Positions 51,227 through 58,976 of a DNA stretch of 64,000 bases are shown here, one piece after another. The notes below the pieces were generated by a model. That model did no database searches. It saw only the letters and a program-made list of their open reading frames with translations, and was not told the DNA's origin. Position 1 is the first letter of the stretch; every line of letters starts with the position of its first letter. Source of the DNA: Acetobacter musti (GTDB lineage Bacteria; Pseudomonadota; Alphaproteobacteria; Acetobacterales; Acetobacteraceae); assembly GCF_011516835.1 (NCBI RefSeq), contig NZ_WOTB01000001.1:235053-299052 (forward strand). The letters are read 5' to 3'. The translations under genes and the position numbers were made by a program.

Positions 51227-51854
51227 TCATAAATCCTGATGCGGGTCAGGGGCCGCGCTCTCAGTTTCAGTCGTGGCAATACGATGCCCGGCGCGGGCCG
51301 CAGCCCAGATTTCTCGTGCGGCATCAAGATTCATGAAGGCGATTCCCAGACCAGCCAGAAGGTCGGGCCAGATCGAATAGTGATCGAGCGTGATAATGCC
51401 TGCGATAATGATGGCTATATTGGCCAGCACGTCATTGCGTGCCGAAAGGAACGCAGCCTTGTCAGGCTGCCACCCTGATGACGATAGTGGACCGGCAGAA
51501 AAGCCGGGATCAGGCTGATGACCAGCGCACCCAGACCAGTGAAGGTAAGCGACATGGGATCTGGTGGCACGGGGCTGCGATCTTCTGCCAGAGCGTCCGG
51601 AGGAACGCGATCACCGGTGCGAACAGCACAGCGGAGAGCAGCATGCCGACTTTCGCACGCCGGGCAGCATTCCAGCCGAATGCTGCACTGATCAGAAAGC
51701 TTACGGCGGCGTCCTTAAAAAAATCCGCGCTGTCGGCAAGCAAGGACATCGAACCGATGGAGAGCGCTACCGTGAACTCGATCACGAAATAACCAGGATT
51801 GAGGAGTGCGACGATCAGAACGATCCACCGGAAGGAAACAGTATGTGAAGTCAT
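51227..51854 (-). pseudogene. Cation diffusion facilitator transporter, two frameshifts
   Basis: The 5' part reads MTSHTVSFRWIVLIVALLN, then FVIEFTVALSIGSMSLLADSADFF, RRAKVGMLLSAVLFAPVIAFLR as in CDF cation/proton antiporters. Near 51575 the sense reading shifts to a second frame (PDPMSLTFTGLGALVISLIPAFLPVHYRHQ), and near 51460 to a third (KAAFLSARNDVLANIAIIIAG, SIWPDLLAGLGIAFMNLDAAREI). All parts are colinear with one small CDF protein of about 205 residues. It is thus a recent pseudogene, unless a sequencing error exists. A full gene would have exported zinc, cadmium or a similar cation. Confidence 0.78.
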
Positions 51855-51945
51855 GAAATATTTTCCGTTTCAGACGGTCGGGAACGGTTTTCGTTCTGGC
51901 CCCCCAGACACGTCATACACAGAGTACAAAGGCAGGTTTACATTT

Positions 51946-52155
51946 ATGTCGTCCCGGCATGCAGTAGTGGAAGACGCATCCGAAATCAGGGATTGTGCGC
52001 AGAGGGCTTACGCGCGTTATATTCCCCTGACCGGGCAGAAGCCTGCGGCGACGGTTGCAGATTTCGTGAAACAGATCGCCGCTGGTTCCGTCTGTTTCTG
52101 GCTTATTTCTGCCCGACAGCAGACTGTCCGCATCCCCGGCCAGAGTGGCATCTGA
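51946..52155 (+). pseudogene. Truncated GNAT acetyltransferase
   Basis: Sixty-nine residues beginning SSRHAVVEDASEIRDCAQRAYARYIP, the usual first strand and helix of a GNAT N-acetyltransferase, then GQKPAATVADFVKQIAAG. The acetyl-CoA-binding V/I-x-x-Q-G-x-G/A motif and everything after it are missing, because the frame changes to unrelated sequence and stops. GGCAGG lies nine bases upstream of the ATG. It abuts the TetR gene tail. Confidence 0.55.
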
Positions 52156-52184
52156 GAGCGAAGCGCAGTGCTGGCAGGGACCAC

Positions 52185-52763
52185 TTATCGAGGGTGAAGA
52201 ACATTTCTCGCCCGGGCTGTCTGCAGTTTCCGGATCGTCTCAAGAGGCAAGCCCTGCATCAGCATTTCATCAATCAGATCGATATGCAGTCCCGATAACA
52301 GAGCATGGGCATTGTAGGTGGCATAATCTGCGTCGGCAGGGTTTGCCGCATCTGTAATGCATCTTTTTATTTCGGCATGCATCCATTGATAGTGCGGAGA
52401 TTGCAGCAACCCTCCGCTGAGCTCCCGGGCGCGGATCAGATGTCTGTTCGCAATTTTGAACGTCAGAATGGCATCAAGAAACGAAACAAGACGGTCTGCA
52501 GGTGCCGCGCCGGGTTCAAATGGTGGCGTATTGCTTTCAGCACTCTCTCTCAGTGCAGCGATCCTGGCAGCCCAGAGCGCATCCAGCAGGCCGTCCCGAC
52601 TGCCGAAGGCCCGAAACAGGGTTCCTTTTCCAACAGACGCGGCCAGAGCGATCGCATCCATTGTCACGGCGCCCGGAAGCTCACTCTGAGCGAACAGTCT
52701 GTCTGCGGCCGCCAGCATATCGTCAGGTGAGGCAGGCGGCCGTCCCCGATTTTTACATTGCAT
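52185..52763 (-). CDS. TetR-family transcriptional regulator
   Basis: A 192-residue repressor. The N-terminal helix-turn-helix is clear (DDMLAAADRLFAQSELPGAVTMDAIALAASVGKGTLFRAFGSRDGLLDALWAAR) and the rest is the helical ligand domain. The frame extends to 52877, but an operator-like dyad lies immediately before ATG 52763, which makes the shorter start likely. It is divergent from a SnoaL-like gene with 71 bases between. The ligand is unknown. Confidence 0.87.
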   Translation of the reverse strand: MQCKNRGRPPASPDDMLAAADRLFAQSELPGAVTMDAIALAASVGKGTLFRAFGSRDGLLDALWAARIAALRESAESNTPPFEPGAAPADRLVSFLDAILTFKIANRHLIRARELSGGLLQSPHYQWMHAEIKRCITDAANPADADYATYNAHALLSGLHIDLIDEMLMQGLPLETIRKLQTARARNVLHPR

Positions 52764-52764
52764 T

Positions 52765-52781
52765 ACGGACCGACGGTCCGT
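52765..52781. promoter_or_regulatory. TetR operator candidate ACGGACC-GAC-GGTCCGT
   Basis: Perfect 7-bp arms ACGGACC (52765-52771) and GGTCCGT (52775-52781) with a three-base centre, between the divergent TetR and SnoaL-like genes. Size and location fit an autoregulated TetR operator of the ACGGACCG-type seen with many TetR proteins. Confidence 0.78.
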
Positions 52782-52834
52782 TAAGGGTGAAGCTTCTGGA
52801 CTCATGGTCCTTAATTCATATCGGAGAGTGGTAC

Positions 52835-53236
52835 ATGGCACCAGCATCTGTCCTCCCTCACTGGCTTGAGACAGCACTTAAAGCGCTCAGAAATGGCGAT
52901 ATCGACGGCTGGATGTCGATGTATGCGACCGATGCCGTTCATGAGTTTCCATTTGCTCCTGAAGGCTCTCCGACCAGTCTGACGGGACGGGATGCTATCG
53001 GTGCATATATGCGGCGTCTGCCGTCATTCATTTGCTTCGGTTCACTGAGTGATGTGCGCGCGCGTGATGTCGGTGACGAACTGATCGTGGAAGCGACGGG
53101 CCACCATCGCCGGATTTCGGATGGGGCTCCCTGCGACGTTACCTATGTATGGTTCATCACACGACGCGACGGCAAAGTGACGTCGATCAGGGATTACATG
53201 AACCCGCTTCAGTTACGGCGTATCGCGTCATCCTGA
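52835..53236 (+). CDS. SnoaL-like (NTF2-fold) protein
   Basis: A 133-residue cone-fold protein. It opens LPHWLETALKALRNGDIDGWMSMYATDAVHEFPFAPEG, the usual NTF2/SnoaL helix and strand, then TGRDAIGAYMRRLP and VTYVWFITRRDGKVTSIRDYMNPLQL. GGAGAG lies six bases upstream of the ATG. Family members are small isomerases, hydrolases or binding proteins; no catalytic assignment is possible. It is likely repressed by the divergent TetR protein. Confidence 0.82.
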   Translation: MAPASVLPHWLETALKALRNGDIDGWMSMYATDAVHEFPFAPEGSPTSLTGRDAIGAYMRRLPSFICFGSLSDVRARDVGDELIVEATGHHRRISDGAPCDVTYVWFITRRDGKVTSIRDYMNPLQLRRIASS

Positions 53237-53263
53237 CACGTAACTGCGGATGTCGGCTTTTTC

Positions 53264-53485
53264 AGAGCCTGTTTCAAAAGCTTCAAAGGGACAAAATCTT
53301 TCATAACAGACCGATGAGATTATGTTTTTTATCCCGCTCATCTGTTCGCTTCAGGCAGTCTCAGGAAACACCACACAACAGGCCTTTGACAAAACAGAAG
53401 TTTCCGGGTGTCTCCTTTTAAAAAAACAAGAAATATCTTTATAATTCAAAGAAGATTATGCAGGAATGCGTTTGAAACACTCTCC
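53264..53485. repeat. Interspersed repeat R1, decayed copy
   Basis: Ends are AGAGCCTGTTTCAAAAGC (53264-53281) and GCGTTTGAAACACTCTCC (53468-53485), near-perfect terminal inverted repeats. The inner block CCGATGAGATTATG and CCCGCTCATCTGTTCGC is kept, but the hairpins are eroded (GGGTGTCTCCTTTTAAAAA). Lies in the gap between the SnoaL-like gene and the convergent oleate hydratase gene; the remaining bases to 53634 show nothing else. Confidence 0.8.
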
Positions 53486-53634
53486 TGAAAGAACACTCCG
53501 ACAGGCAACCTTCTGCTCCCCCGGCCATTGCCGGACATTTCTGCCGGGACTGATGGGACGGATACATTTCCCGATAAAGTCCCGTCAGCCGACCGGCGAG
53601 CCGGATAGGAACGTCATTGTCCTGCACTGAATTT

Positions 53635-55380
53635 TCAGAGAAGTCCGTAACGTTCCAGAAGATTATCTATCTCCGTTCCATCCGTCAGATGATGAAGCAG
53701 TCCGGACGCCGGAACTTTCTTCCCGTCCCGCAGTTCCGCCGCCGCCTGCAACAGCATCCGAATGTCATAGATGCTGCCAAAGACTTCCGGAACGGCCCGG
53801 TCGACATTGAGCAGCGTATAGACCGCTTCCATCGCCGTGCGGACGGAATATTCCGTGGTGAACACGGTGTCACGCGGCGTTTCGGCGAACTGTCCGAGAA
53901 AGGCGAGATTGACGCTGCCATCCGGCACTACTTTCGGGCGGTCACCCGGAGAACGCGGCATGAACTGCGCCGTGATGAACGGCATCATGCAGGGATGCGT
54001 GATCGCGCCCGTTGCCGCCATGTCGTCGATCTGGTCGGGTGGCACGCCCATATGGAACAGCCACTCCTGCGTGATCTCCTCGCCGGTGCACTCCTGCATC
54101 GGTTTTTGAACATAGTTGCCTGGCACATCACTGAACAGCCCGTAGAGCCACGCCACCATCTGGCCCTTCGGCTGGCCTTTGAAATGGGGCTGGCGGCTGA
54201 CCACCCAGCTCATCAGCCAGGCGGAGTCCTGAATGGTGATCGGGCCGCCCGTTACCGTGCGTCCGGAGAACGGATCGCGTCCCGTAATCTTCTGCACGAG
54301 ATCGGGAATCCGCGCGTCCTGCGTTGTGACGGTTGCAGACAGCCAGCGGGATTTCGTCGTATCGCCGCAGAACACATCCGGGCGGCCGAAAGCCGGGTCC
54401 TGGCCCGCGATGTTGCGCCACAACTGCCAGATGCTGCCTTCTCCGATGGTCGTATCGACCGGTGCCGGTGTATGGTGATCGCCCCAGCGGGAATTCTCCA
54501 CCATGGAGCCGTTGGTGACGAAAACCAGTTCGTCCGGGCTGAGATCAACGCCTGCCGCCGCCCCGTTTTCCAGCCAGTCGATATGCGTCGCGACCTTTTT
54601 TCCGCGCGACATATCGACGGCGACATTCGTCACCCGCACGCCGTGGCGAAACACGACGCCCTGATCGGCGAGCCATGTCGACAGCGGTCTGCTCAGGGAT
54701 TCCTGCTGGTTGTATCGGGTGAATTTCAGTGTGTGCAGATCCTTCAGTCCGAGGATCTGGTGCACGAAACGGGCGAGATAGCGCTTCATCTCGATCGCGC
54801 TGTGCCATGGCTCGAAGGCGAACATCGAGCGCCAGAACAGCCAGAAATTCGATTTCATGAAGTCGGCGGACAGCATGTCGCTGATGGTCCGGCCCGCAAG
54901 CTTCTCCTCATCCGCGAGAATGAGCGCGATGATCTCCCGCCGCGCCTTGCCGGTCAGCGTCAGGCTGTCCCGATCCGGCAGCGGCTGGCCATGTCCGCAC
55001 ATCGCCCGGACCGGGCTGCTGCTGGGATCGATCCGGTTGAGATGGTAGAATTCATCGAGGACCGAGGCGTCCGGAACTTCCAGCGAAGGAATCGAACGAT
55101 ACAGATCCCACAGGCACTGGAACTGTTCCTCCATTTCCCGGCCGCCGCGGATCAGCCAGCCGGTCTCCGCGTTGCCCGTGCCGTCCAGCGCTCCGCCATC
55201 GGCGTCCGACGCTTCAAGAATTGTGATCTTCGAAGGCGTCATCTGTGCATCACGGATCAGAAACGCCGCTGCCGCCATGCCGCCCAGTCCGCCGCCGATA
55301 ATCCATGCCGACCGGTTTTCCACGCCTTCGGGCTTTACCGGGCGGGCGAAGGCTTCGAAATTACTGTGGGCGTATCTCAT
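53635..55380 (-). CDS. ohyA: Oleate hydratase (myosin-cross-reactive-antigen family)
   Basis: A 581-residue FAD-containing fatty-acid double-bond hydratase, converting oleate to 10-hydroxystearate. It has the FAD fold AWIIGGGLGGMAAAAFLI, the conserved catalytic Glu region in GGREMEEQFQCLWDLY, SNFWLFWRSMFAFEPWHSAIEMKRY, FTRYNQQESL, and the C-terminal VNLAFLGQFAETPRDTVFTTEYSVRTAMEAVY. Length matches the family. It is a peripheral membrane or cytosolic enzyme that detoxifies unsaturated fatty acids. Monocistronic, convergent with upstream genes; no regulator is adjacent. Confidence 0.93.
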   Translation of the reverse strand: MRYAHSNFEAFARPVKPEGVENRSAWIIGGGLGGMAAAAFLIRDAQMTPSKITILEASDADGGALDGTGNAETGWLIRGGREMEEQFQCLWDLYRSIPSLEVPDASVLDEFYHLNRIDPSSSPVRAMCGHGQPLPDRDSLTLTGKARREIIALILADEEKLAGRTISDMLSADFMKSNFWLFWRSMFAFEPWHSAIEMKRYLARFVHQILGLKDLHTLKFTRYNQQESLSRPLSTWLADQGVVFRHGVRVTNVAVDMSRGKKVATHIDWLENGAAAGVDLSPDELVFVTNGSMVENSRWGDHHTPAPVDTTIGEGSIWQLWRNIAGQDPAFGRPDVFCGDTTKSRWLSATVTTQDARIPDLVQKITGRDPFSGRTVTGGPITIQDSAWLMSWVVSRQPHFKGQPKGQMVAWLYGLFSDVPGNYVQKPMQECTGEEITQEWLFHMGVPPDQIDDMAATGAITHPCMMPFITAQFMPRSPGDRPKVVPDGSVNLAFLGQFAETPRDTVFTTEYSVRTAMEAVYTLLNVDRAVPEVFGSIYDIRMLLQAAAELRDGKKVPASGLLHHLTDGTEIDNLLERYGLL

Positions 55381-55559
55381 GGCGTGCTGTGTCTTTCAGA
55401 GCCGGCAGTGGCCCGATCGATATGACGGAAAGAGAGTTTTGTGAATGTACATAGCTTTTTGGTGACCGGTGTCTTTGATGTGCGTCAATTCACGCAGATA
55501 CTGTTTGCCGGCGGGGCAGCGGGTGCAGCTCTGCCGGAAAACAGTCTGCCTCATCTCAG

Positions 55560-55912
55560 ATTACGTTCTCGTCGTGCGTGGGGCTTCCGCAAAAGGCGTG
55601 TGCATCGGCCCTGGCTGTGACGGCGGCGACGCCAACGACAATTCAAACCTGATGCATTGTATCCACTCAGCCTGCATGCTCCAGTACTTCGTCGCCGCAC
55701 AGCGCGAAAATCCCGTGCCCGGACCAAAGGAGTTTCTCAGATACGCCACGTCGGAAGGAGCAGGCCTCCTCGGCCGCAAAGACATCGGCATGCCGACAGA
55801 CCTCACCATGGTCAACGGACGCATCGTCTGGAAAGACGGAGAATTCCCCGGACTGGATGAGGCCGGAATGGCCGCCGAAGCCGAAGCCGTCATGAAAGCC
55901 ACATTGGAATAA
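55560..55912 (+). pseudogene. Remnant of an amidohydrolase (8-oxoguanine deaminase/AtzB-like)
   Basis: The encoded stretch GPGCDGGDANDNSNLMHCIHSACMLQ resembles the metal-Asp segment and following helix of cytosine/guanine-deaminase-type amidohydrolases, and PTDLTMVNGRIVWKDGEFPGLDE their C-terminal strand. The N-terminal two thirds with the HxH site is absent, and about 50 residues between RKDIG and PTDL appear deleted. A small frame to 55469 exists upstream but is not conserved. I read it as a decayed purine or triazine-type deaminase. Confidence 0.68.
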
Positions 55913-55993
55913 CGAATAATCACACCGCAAAAAACATTTACCCATTGCGCAAACGGGAGACAGAGCGGGCTTTTCCCGGCACTCTTCTGATCA

Positions 55994-56100
55994 GAGAGAC
56001 TGTTTCAAAAGCCCTCGTGAAACTTCCGATCAATTATAAAAAGTTTTTGGTGAAGCTTTTTCCAAAAAGCTTCAGAAACCGCTGCCTTTTTGAAAGTAAC
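55994..56100. repeat. Interspersed repeat R1, truncated inverted copy
   Basis: Starts AGAGACTGTTTCAAAAGCCC, then AGTTTTTGGTGAAGC with the AAAAAGCTTC hairpin and a remnant of the GCCGCC hairpin (GCTGCCTTTTTGAAA). The far end is missing. The remaining bases to 56348 are AT-rich with no gene seen. Confidence 0.75.
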
Positions 56101-56348
56101 AGGCAATGCTGCGGTGTCGTCAGCCTGTCTCCATAAAGCACACCAGACAACAGAAACGCTGTTCATCCTGATGCAGGAAGCAGCAGAGACAAGACCCGGA
56201 CACTCAGACAGATACCGGAAAATGTTTCTCCAGACAGAACCTGATTGCCGGTCCGTGTAATCATGGCAGGTAATACAAAAAGAACTTGCCTAACGCACCG
56301 GCAAATTCAAAAATACATGATATAAAGACAACCTGAAATCAGAGTATA

Positions 56349-57110
56349 ATGATCCCTGTTCGCTCCATAATCCTCACCGCACTGACTTTTTCTCTCATCG
56401 CCTGCTCCGGCACACCGCCATTATCCTACGCTGTATTACCCACCGGCAATATCCCCGAACCCATATTCGACCGCCTGGAAGCCATCACCAACCAGAGAAA
56501 CGCCAAACTCCACCGCGCCGAGGCGAACCCCGCCCGCACAGGCGGCGCCTTCCTCGAACCGCAATACGTCTACACCATCGCCCCGCCATTCATCCCGCAG
56601 ACCATCGACCTCCGCATCGCGCCCTTCACGGCATACGCAGGGAACCCGAAAGCCACAGAAGTCGCCAGCAATCTTCCGACCGCTCTCGTCTCACACCTGA
56701 AAGCACAGGGTCTTTTCCATTCCGTCGAACTGCTCGACCCGTACACACAGCCCGCCCCGCAAACGGTCATCATGAGCGGCATCGTCAACCAGGCCGACAG
56801 CGACGACGTCACCCTCAGAGGCGACGCCCACACCCAGACCGAAATCCTTCTGCGTCAGAACAACGCGGTCAGAGGCGCCATCGTCCTCAGCCTGACCCAG
56901 CTCAACGGCACCACCATGTTCCCTTCCGCCGCCGTCATGATCGGCATGGCCCTCGCCAGCGCAACCCAGGGCACCCGCGCCGCCTGGACAGCCGATAAGG
57001 TCGCCCATATCATGAAAAAAGTTCAGAAAGGCGAGCTCGAAGGCGTCGACACCAGCAACGGAGAGGCGAGCGCCCTCAGATTCACCGCCCCCGTGCCGAT
57101 GGCCCGATAA
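56349..57110 (+). CDS. Predicted lipoprotein of unknown function
   Basis: A 253-residue exported protein. The N-terminus is a lipoprotein signal (IILTALTFSLIAC-SG, Cys at residue 19 in an LIAC lipobox), so it is probably anchored to the outer membrane. The mature part shows mixed alpha/beta features (TIDLRIAPFTAYAG, ATEVASNLPTALVSHLKAQGLF, TVIMSGIVNQAD, RGAIVLSLTQLNG). This resembles lipoproteins with an ABC-type LptE/DUF-like fold only in a general sense; I do not recognise the family. C-rich third-codon positions differ from upstream genes. It is followed 38 bases later by an SMR transporter. Confidence 0.75.
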   Translation: MIPVRSIILTALTFSLIACSGTPPLSYAVLPTGNIPEPIFDRLEAITNQRNAKLHRAEANPARTGGAFLEPQYVYTIAPPFIPQTIDLRIAPFTAYAGNPKATEVASNLPTALVSHLKAQGLFHSVELLDPYTQPAPQTVIMSGIVNQADSDDVTLRGDAHTQTEILLRQNNAVRGAIVLSLTQLNGTTMFPSAAVMIGMALASATQGTRAAWTADKVAHIMKKVQKGELEGVDTSNGEASALRFTAPVPMAR

Positions 57111-57148
57111 CCCTGCAATCTCGTTTCCCGGAACACAAAGGCCCCGCC

Positions 57149-57478
57149 TTGAACCGACTTGCCCTCACCATCGCCATCCTGTCCGAGGTCGTCGCCACAT
57201 CCTGCATGAAAGCCTCGGACGGCTACACCAGGCTCGCGCCCTCCGCCGTCAGCATCCTCTGCTACCTCGTCTCGTTTTACTTCCTTTCCCAGGCCCTGAA
57301 GACCATCCCGACCGGCATCGCCTACGCCATCTGGTCCGGCGTCGGCATCGTCCTGATCTCCCTCATCGCCTGGCTCATCCAGGGCCAGAAGCTCGACACC
57401 CCGGCCATCATCGGCATGACCCTCATCATCGCCGGCTGCCTCATCATGAATCTCTTTTCAAAGACATCAGCCCATTAA
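57149..57478 (+). CDS. Small multidrug resistance (EmrE/SMR) transporter
   Basis: A 109-residue four-helix inner-membrane proton antiporter. The essential membrane Glu is in ALTIAILSEVVATSCMKAS (residue 13), followed by LVSFYFLSQALKTIPTGIAYAIWSGVGIVLIS, the family signature, and IAGCLIMNLF. The start is a TTG with AAAGG seven bases upstream. It should act as a dimer exporting cationic compounds or guanidinium. It may be co-transcribed with the lipoprotein gene. Confidence 0.92.
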   Translation: MNRLALTIAILSEVVATSCMKASDGYTRLAPSAVSILCYLVSFYFLSQALKTIPTGIAYAIWSGVGIVLISLIAWLIQGQKLDTPAIIGMTLIIAGCLIMNLFSKTSAH

Positions 57479-57822
57479 GGAGGGAAGGGGACTTCCTGAA
57501 ATCAATCCGGAATAGAAACGAAAATGTCCATAACATTCCGGAATCCGGCTGCCGCTCAGTCCGTCCCCACAATAAAAAACAGAAAAATTCTCACCACCGG
57601 CAGGGCAGGGACAGCTTCACTCCGGGATCACCGCCACAGACACAGCATCCCGTAAACCCCGCAACCACCACCCGAACAAGGCCCCGGAAACAATCCGTGA
57701 TACCCCGTCCGAATGACCCCGACCCTTCTGGAAAACTCAGGACCGGAAAAGGCTCCGTCCGCACCCCGCACCCCGCACCCCGCACCCCGCACCCCGCAGG
57801 GCGCCGGACAGAACCTGACGAA
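57479..57822. other. Intergenic region, tandem-repeat DNA, no gene seen
   Basis: Between the convergent SMR and RidA genes. Apart from the 7-bp repeat listed separately there is only GC-rich non-coding sequence with no conserved frame. Confidence 0.45.
57764..57798. repeat. 7-bp tandem repeat CCCCGCA, five copies
   Basis: Five exact head-to-tail units, followed by a GGGCGCC. Located just past the RidA stop codon; likely prone to slippage. Confidence 0.9.
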
Positions 57823-58173
57823 TTACTTCGTCGTGATCAGCATGATCTCAACCAGCACCCGCGGATCAGCCAGCGTCGCCTGCACGCAGGCCCGGGCCGG
57901 CGCCATGCCTTCCGGCAGCCACGCGCTCCACACGCGGTTCAGCGCGTCACGGTCCTTGATGTCCTTGAGCCAGATCTGAGCCTGAAGGATGCGCGTATTA
58001 TCGGTGCCATGCTCCTCAAGGATCGCATCGATCTGCGTCAGAATGTCCTTCGTCTGCCCCTCGGCGTCCAGCGACAGATCGCCCGCCACCACGCCCTGCG
58101 TGAAGACAAAGCCATGATACTCAACAGCTTTGGACAGAATGGCGTTCGGCTCGGTCCGCAGAATTTTACTCAT
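57823..58173 (-). CDS. RidA/YjgF-family protein
   Basis: A 116-residue trimeric deaminase-type protein that in characterised members hydrolyses reactive imines/enamines to ketoacids. It has VFTQGVVAGDLSLDAEGQTKDILTQIDAILEEHG and the C-terminal RACVQATLADPRVLVEI containing the conserved Arg that binds the substrate carboxylate. GGAG lies six bases upstream. It follows the MobA-like and XdhC genes on the same strand, so it could be the third gene of that operon, possibly dealing with intermediates of purine breakdown; that link is inference. Confidence 0.9.
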   Translation of the reverse strand: MSKILRTEPNAILSKAVEYHGFVFTQGVVAGDLSLDAEGQTKDILTQIDAILEEHGTDNTRILQAQIWLKDIKDRDALNRVWSAWLPEGMAPARACVQATLADPRVLVEIMLITTK

Positions 58174-58268
58174 GGAATACTCCTGATGTTAAGCGCACCC
58201 GGCGCTCATATCGTAACCGCCCGAACCTGGGCAGATGGATCAGAGAAATAAAGCCACACCCGCGGGAT

Positions 58269-58976
58269 TCAAAGTCCCGCAAACACATCAAGCGCCTCCG
58301 GCGTGTCGAAATCGACAAAGATCGAAGCATCCGTGCTGACTGACACCTTATGCAGACCCGGCATCCGAAGAAGCTTCCTCGCCCCTTCATCGCCCGTGAG
58401 CCCCATCAGATCCCCGAACCGCCGCGCATCCCATAATACCGGATTGCCGGGCCGGCCGTCGCATTCAGGCACCACCGCGTCAGCACCGGTCGCCCGATGA
58501 CACTCCGCCAGCGCATCGATCGTGGCACCTGTGACAAGAGGCATATCCCCAAGACAGATCACGACTCCCGCCGCCCGGCAATCACGCGCATACGCCACCC
58601 CTGCCCGAAGCGACGCCGAAAGCCCTTGCGCCGCATCGGCCGCCAGCCGGATTACAAACCGCTCCCTGTCCGTCCGTTCTTCGATGGCACATGCGGCAGC
58701 GCGGGCAACCCGCCCGTCCACATCAGGAACCACGACGCAGATACCCGCCACCCGGCTCGACGCAACCTGCGCCAGCGTCCGGGCGATCATGCTCCGGCCC
58801 GCGGCATCTGTCGCCAGAAGCTTGTGCCGTTCCCCCGTCCGCGACGACCGCCCGGCCGCGGTAATGACCGCGACGATCCCGCCCGCTGCTCCGGCCCCGG
58901 TTATAGAAGCTCTCCGCCAGCCCCGACGGCACAGGAGGTCTCGCCGGACGTACGCGTGCCGGCAGCAGGCGACCAC
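58269..58976 (-). CDS. Molybdenum cofactor cytidylyl/nucleotidyltransferase (MocA/MobA-like)
   Basis: A nucleotidyltransferase-fold enzyme that loads a nucleotide onto molybdopterin. Visible are the nucleotide loop IVAVITAAGRSSRTGERHKLL, VVICLGDMPLVTG (metal Asp) and CDGRPGNPVLWDARRF. The conserved core starts near residue 34 of the open frame. No ATG, GTG or TTG occurs just before it, only GTG at 58976, which would overlap the XdhC gene by 76 bases; a rarer start near 58890 (an ATA or ATC after GGAGAG) is possible. Its location behind XdhC points to producing the cytosine dinucleotide form for the molybdenum hydroxylase encoded 30 kb away. Confidence 0.8.
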   Translation of the reverse strand: MVACCRHAYVRRDLLCRRGWRRASITGAGAAGGIVAVITAAGRSSRTGERHKLLATDAAGRSMIARTLAQVASSRVAGICVVVPDVDGRVARAAACAIEERTDRERFVIRLAADAAQGLSASLRAGVAYARDCRAAGVVICLGDMPLVTGATIDALAECHRATGADAVVPECDGRPGNPVLWDARRFGDLMGLTGDEGARKLLRMPGLHKVSVSTDASIFVDFDTPEALDVFAGL

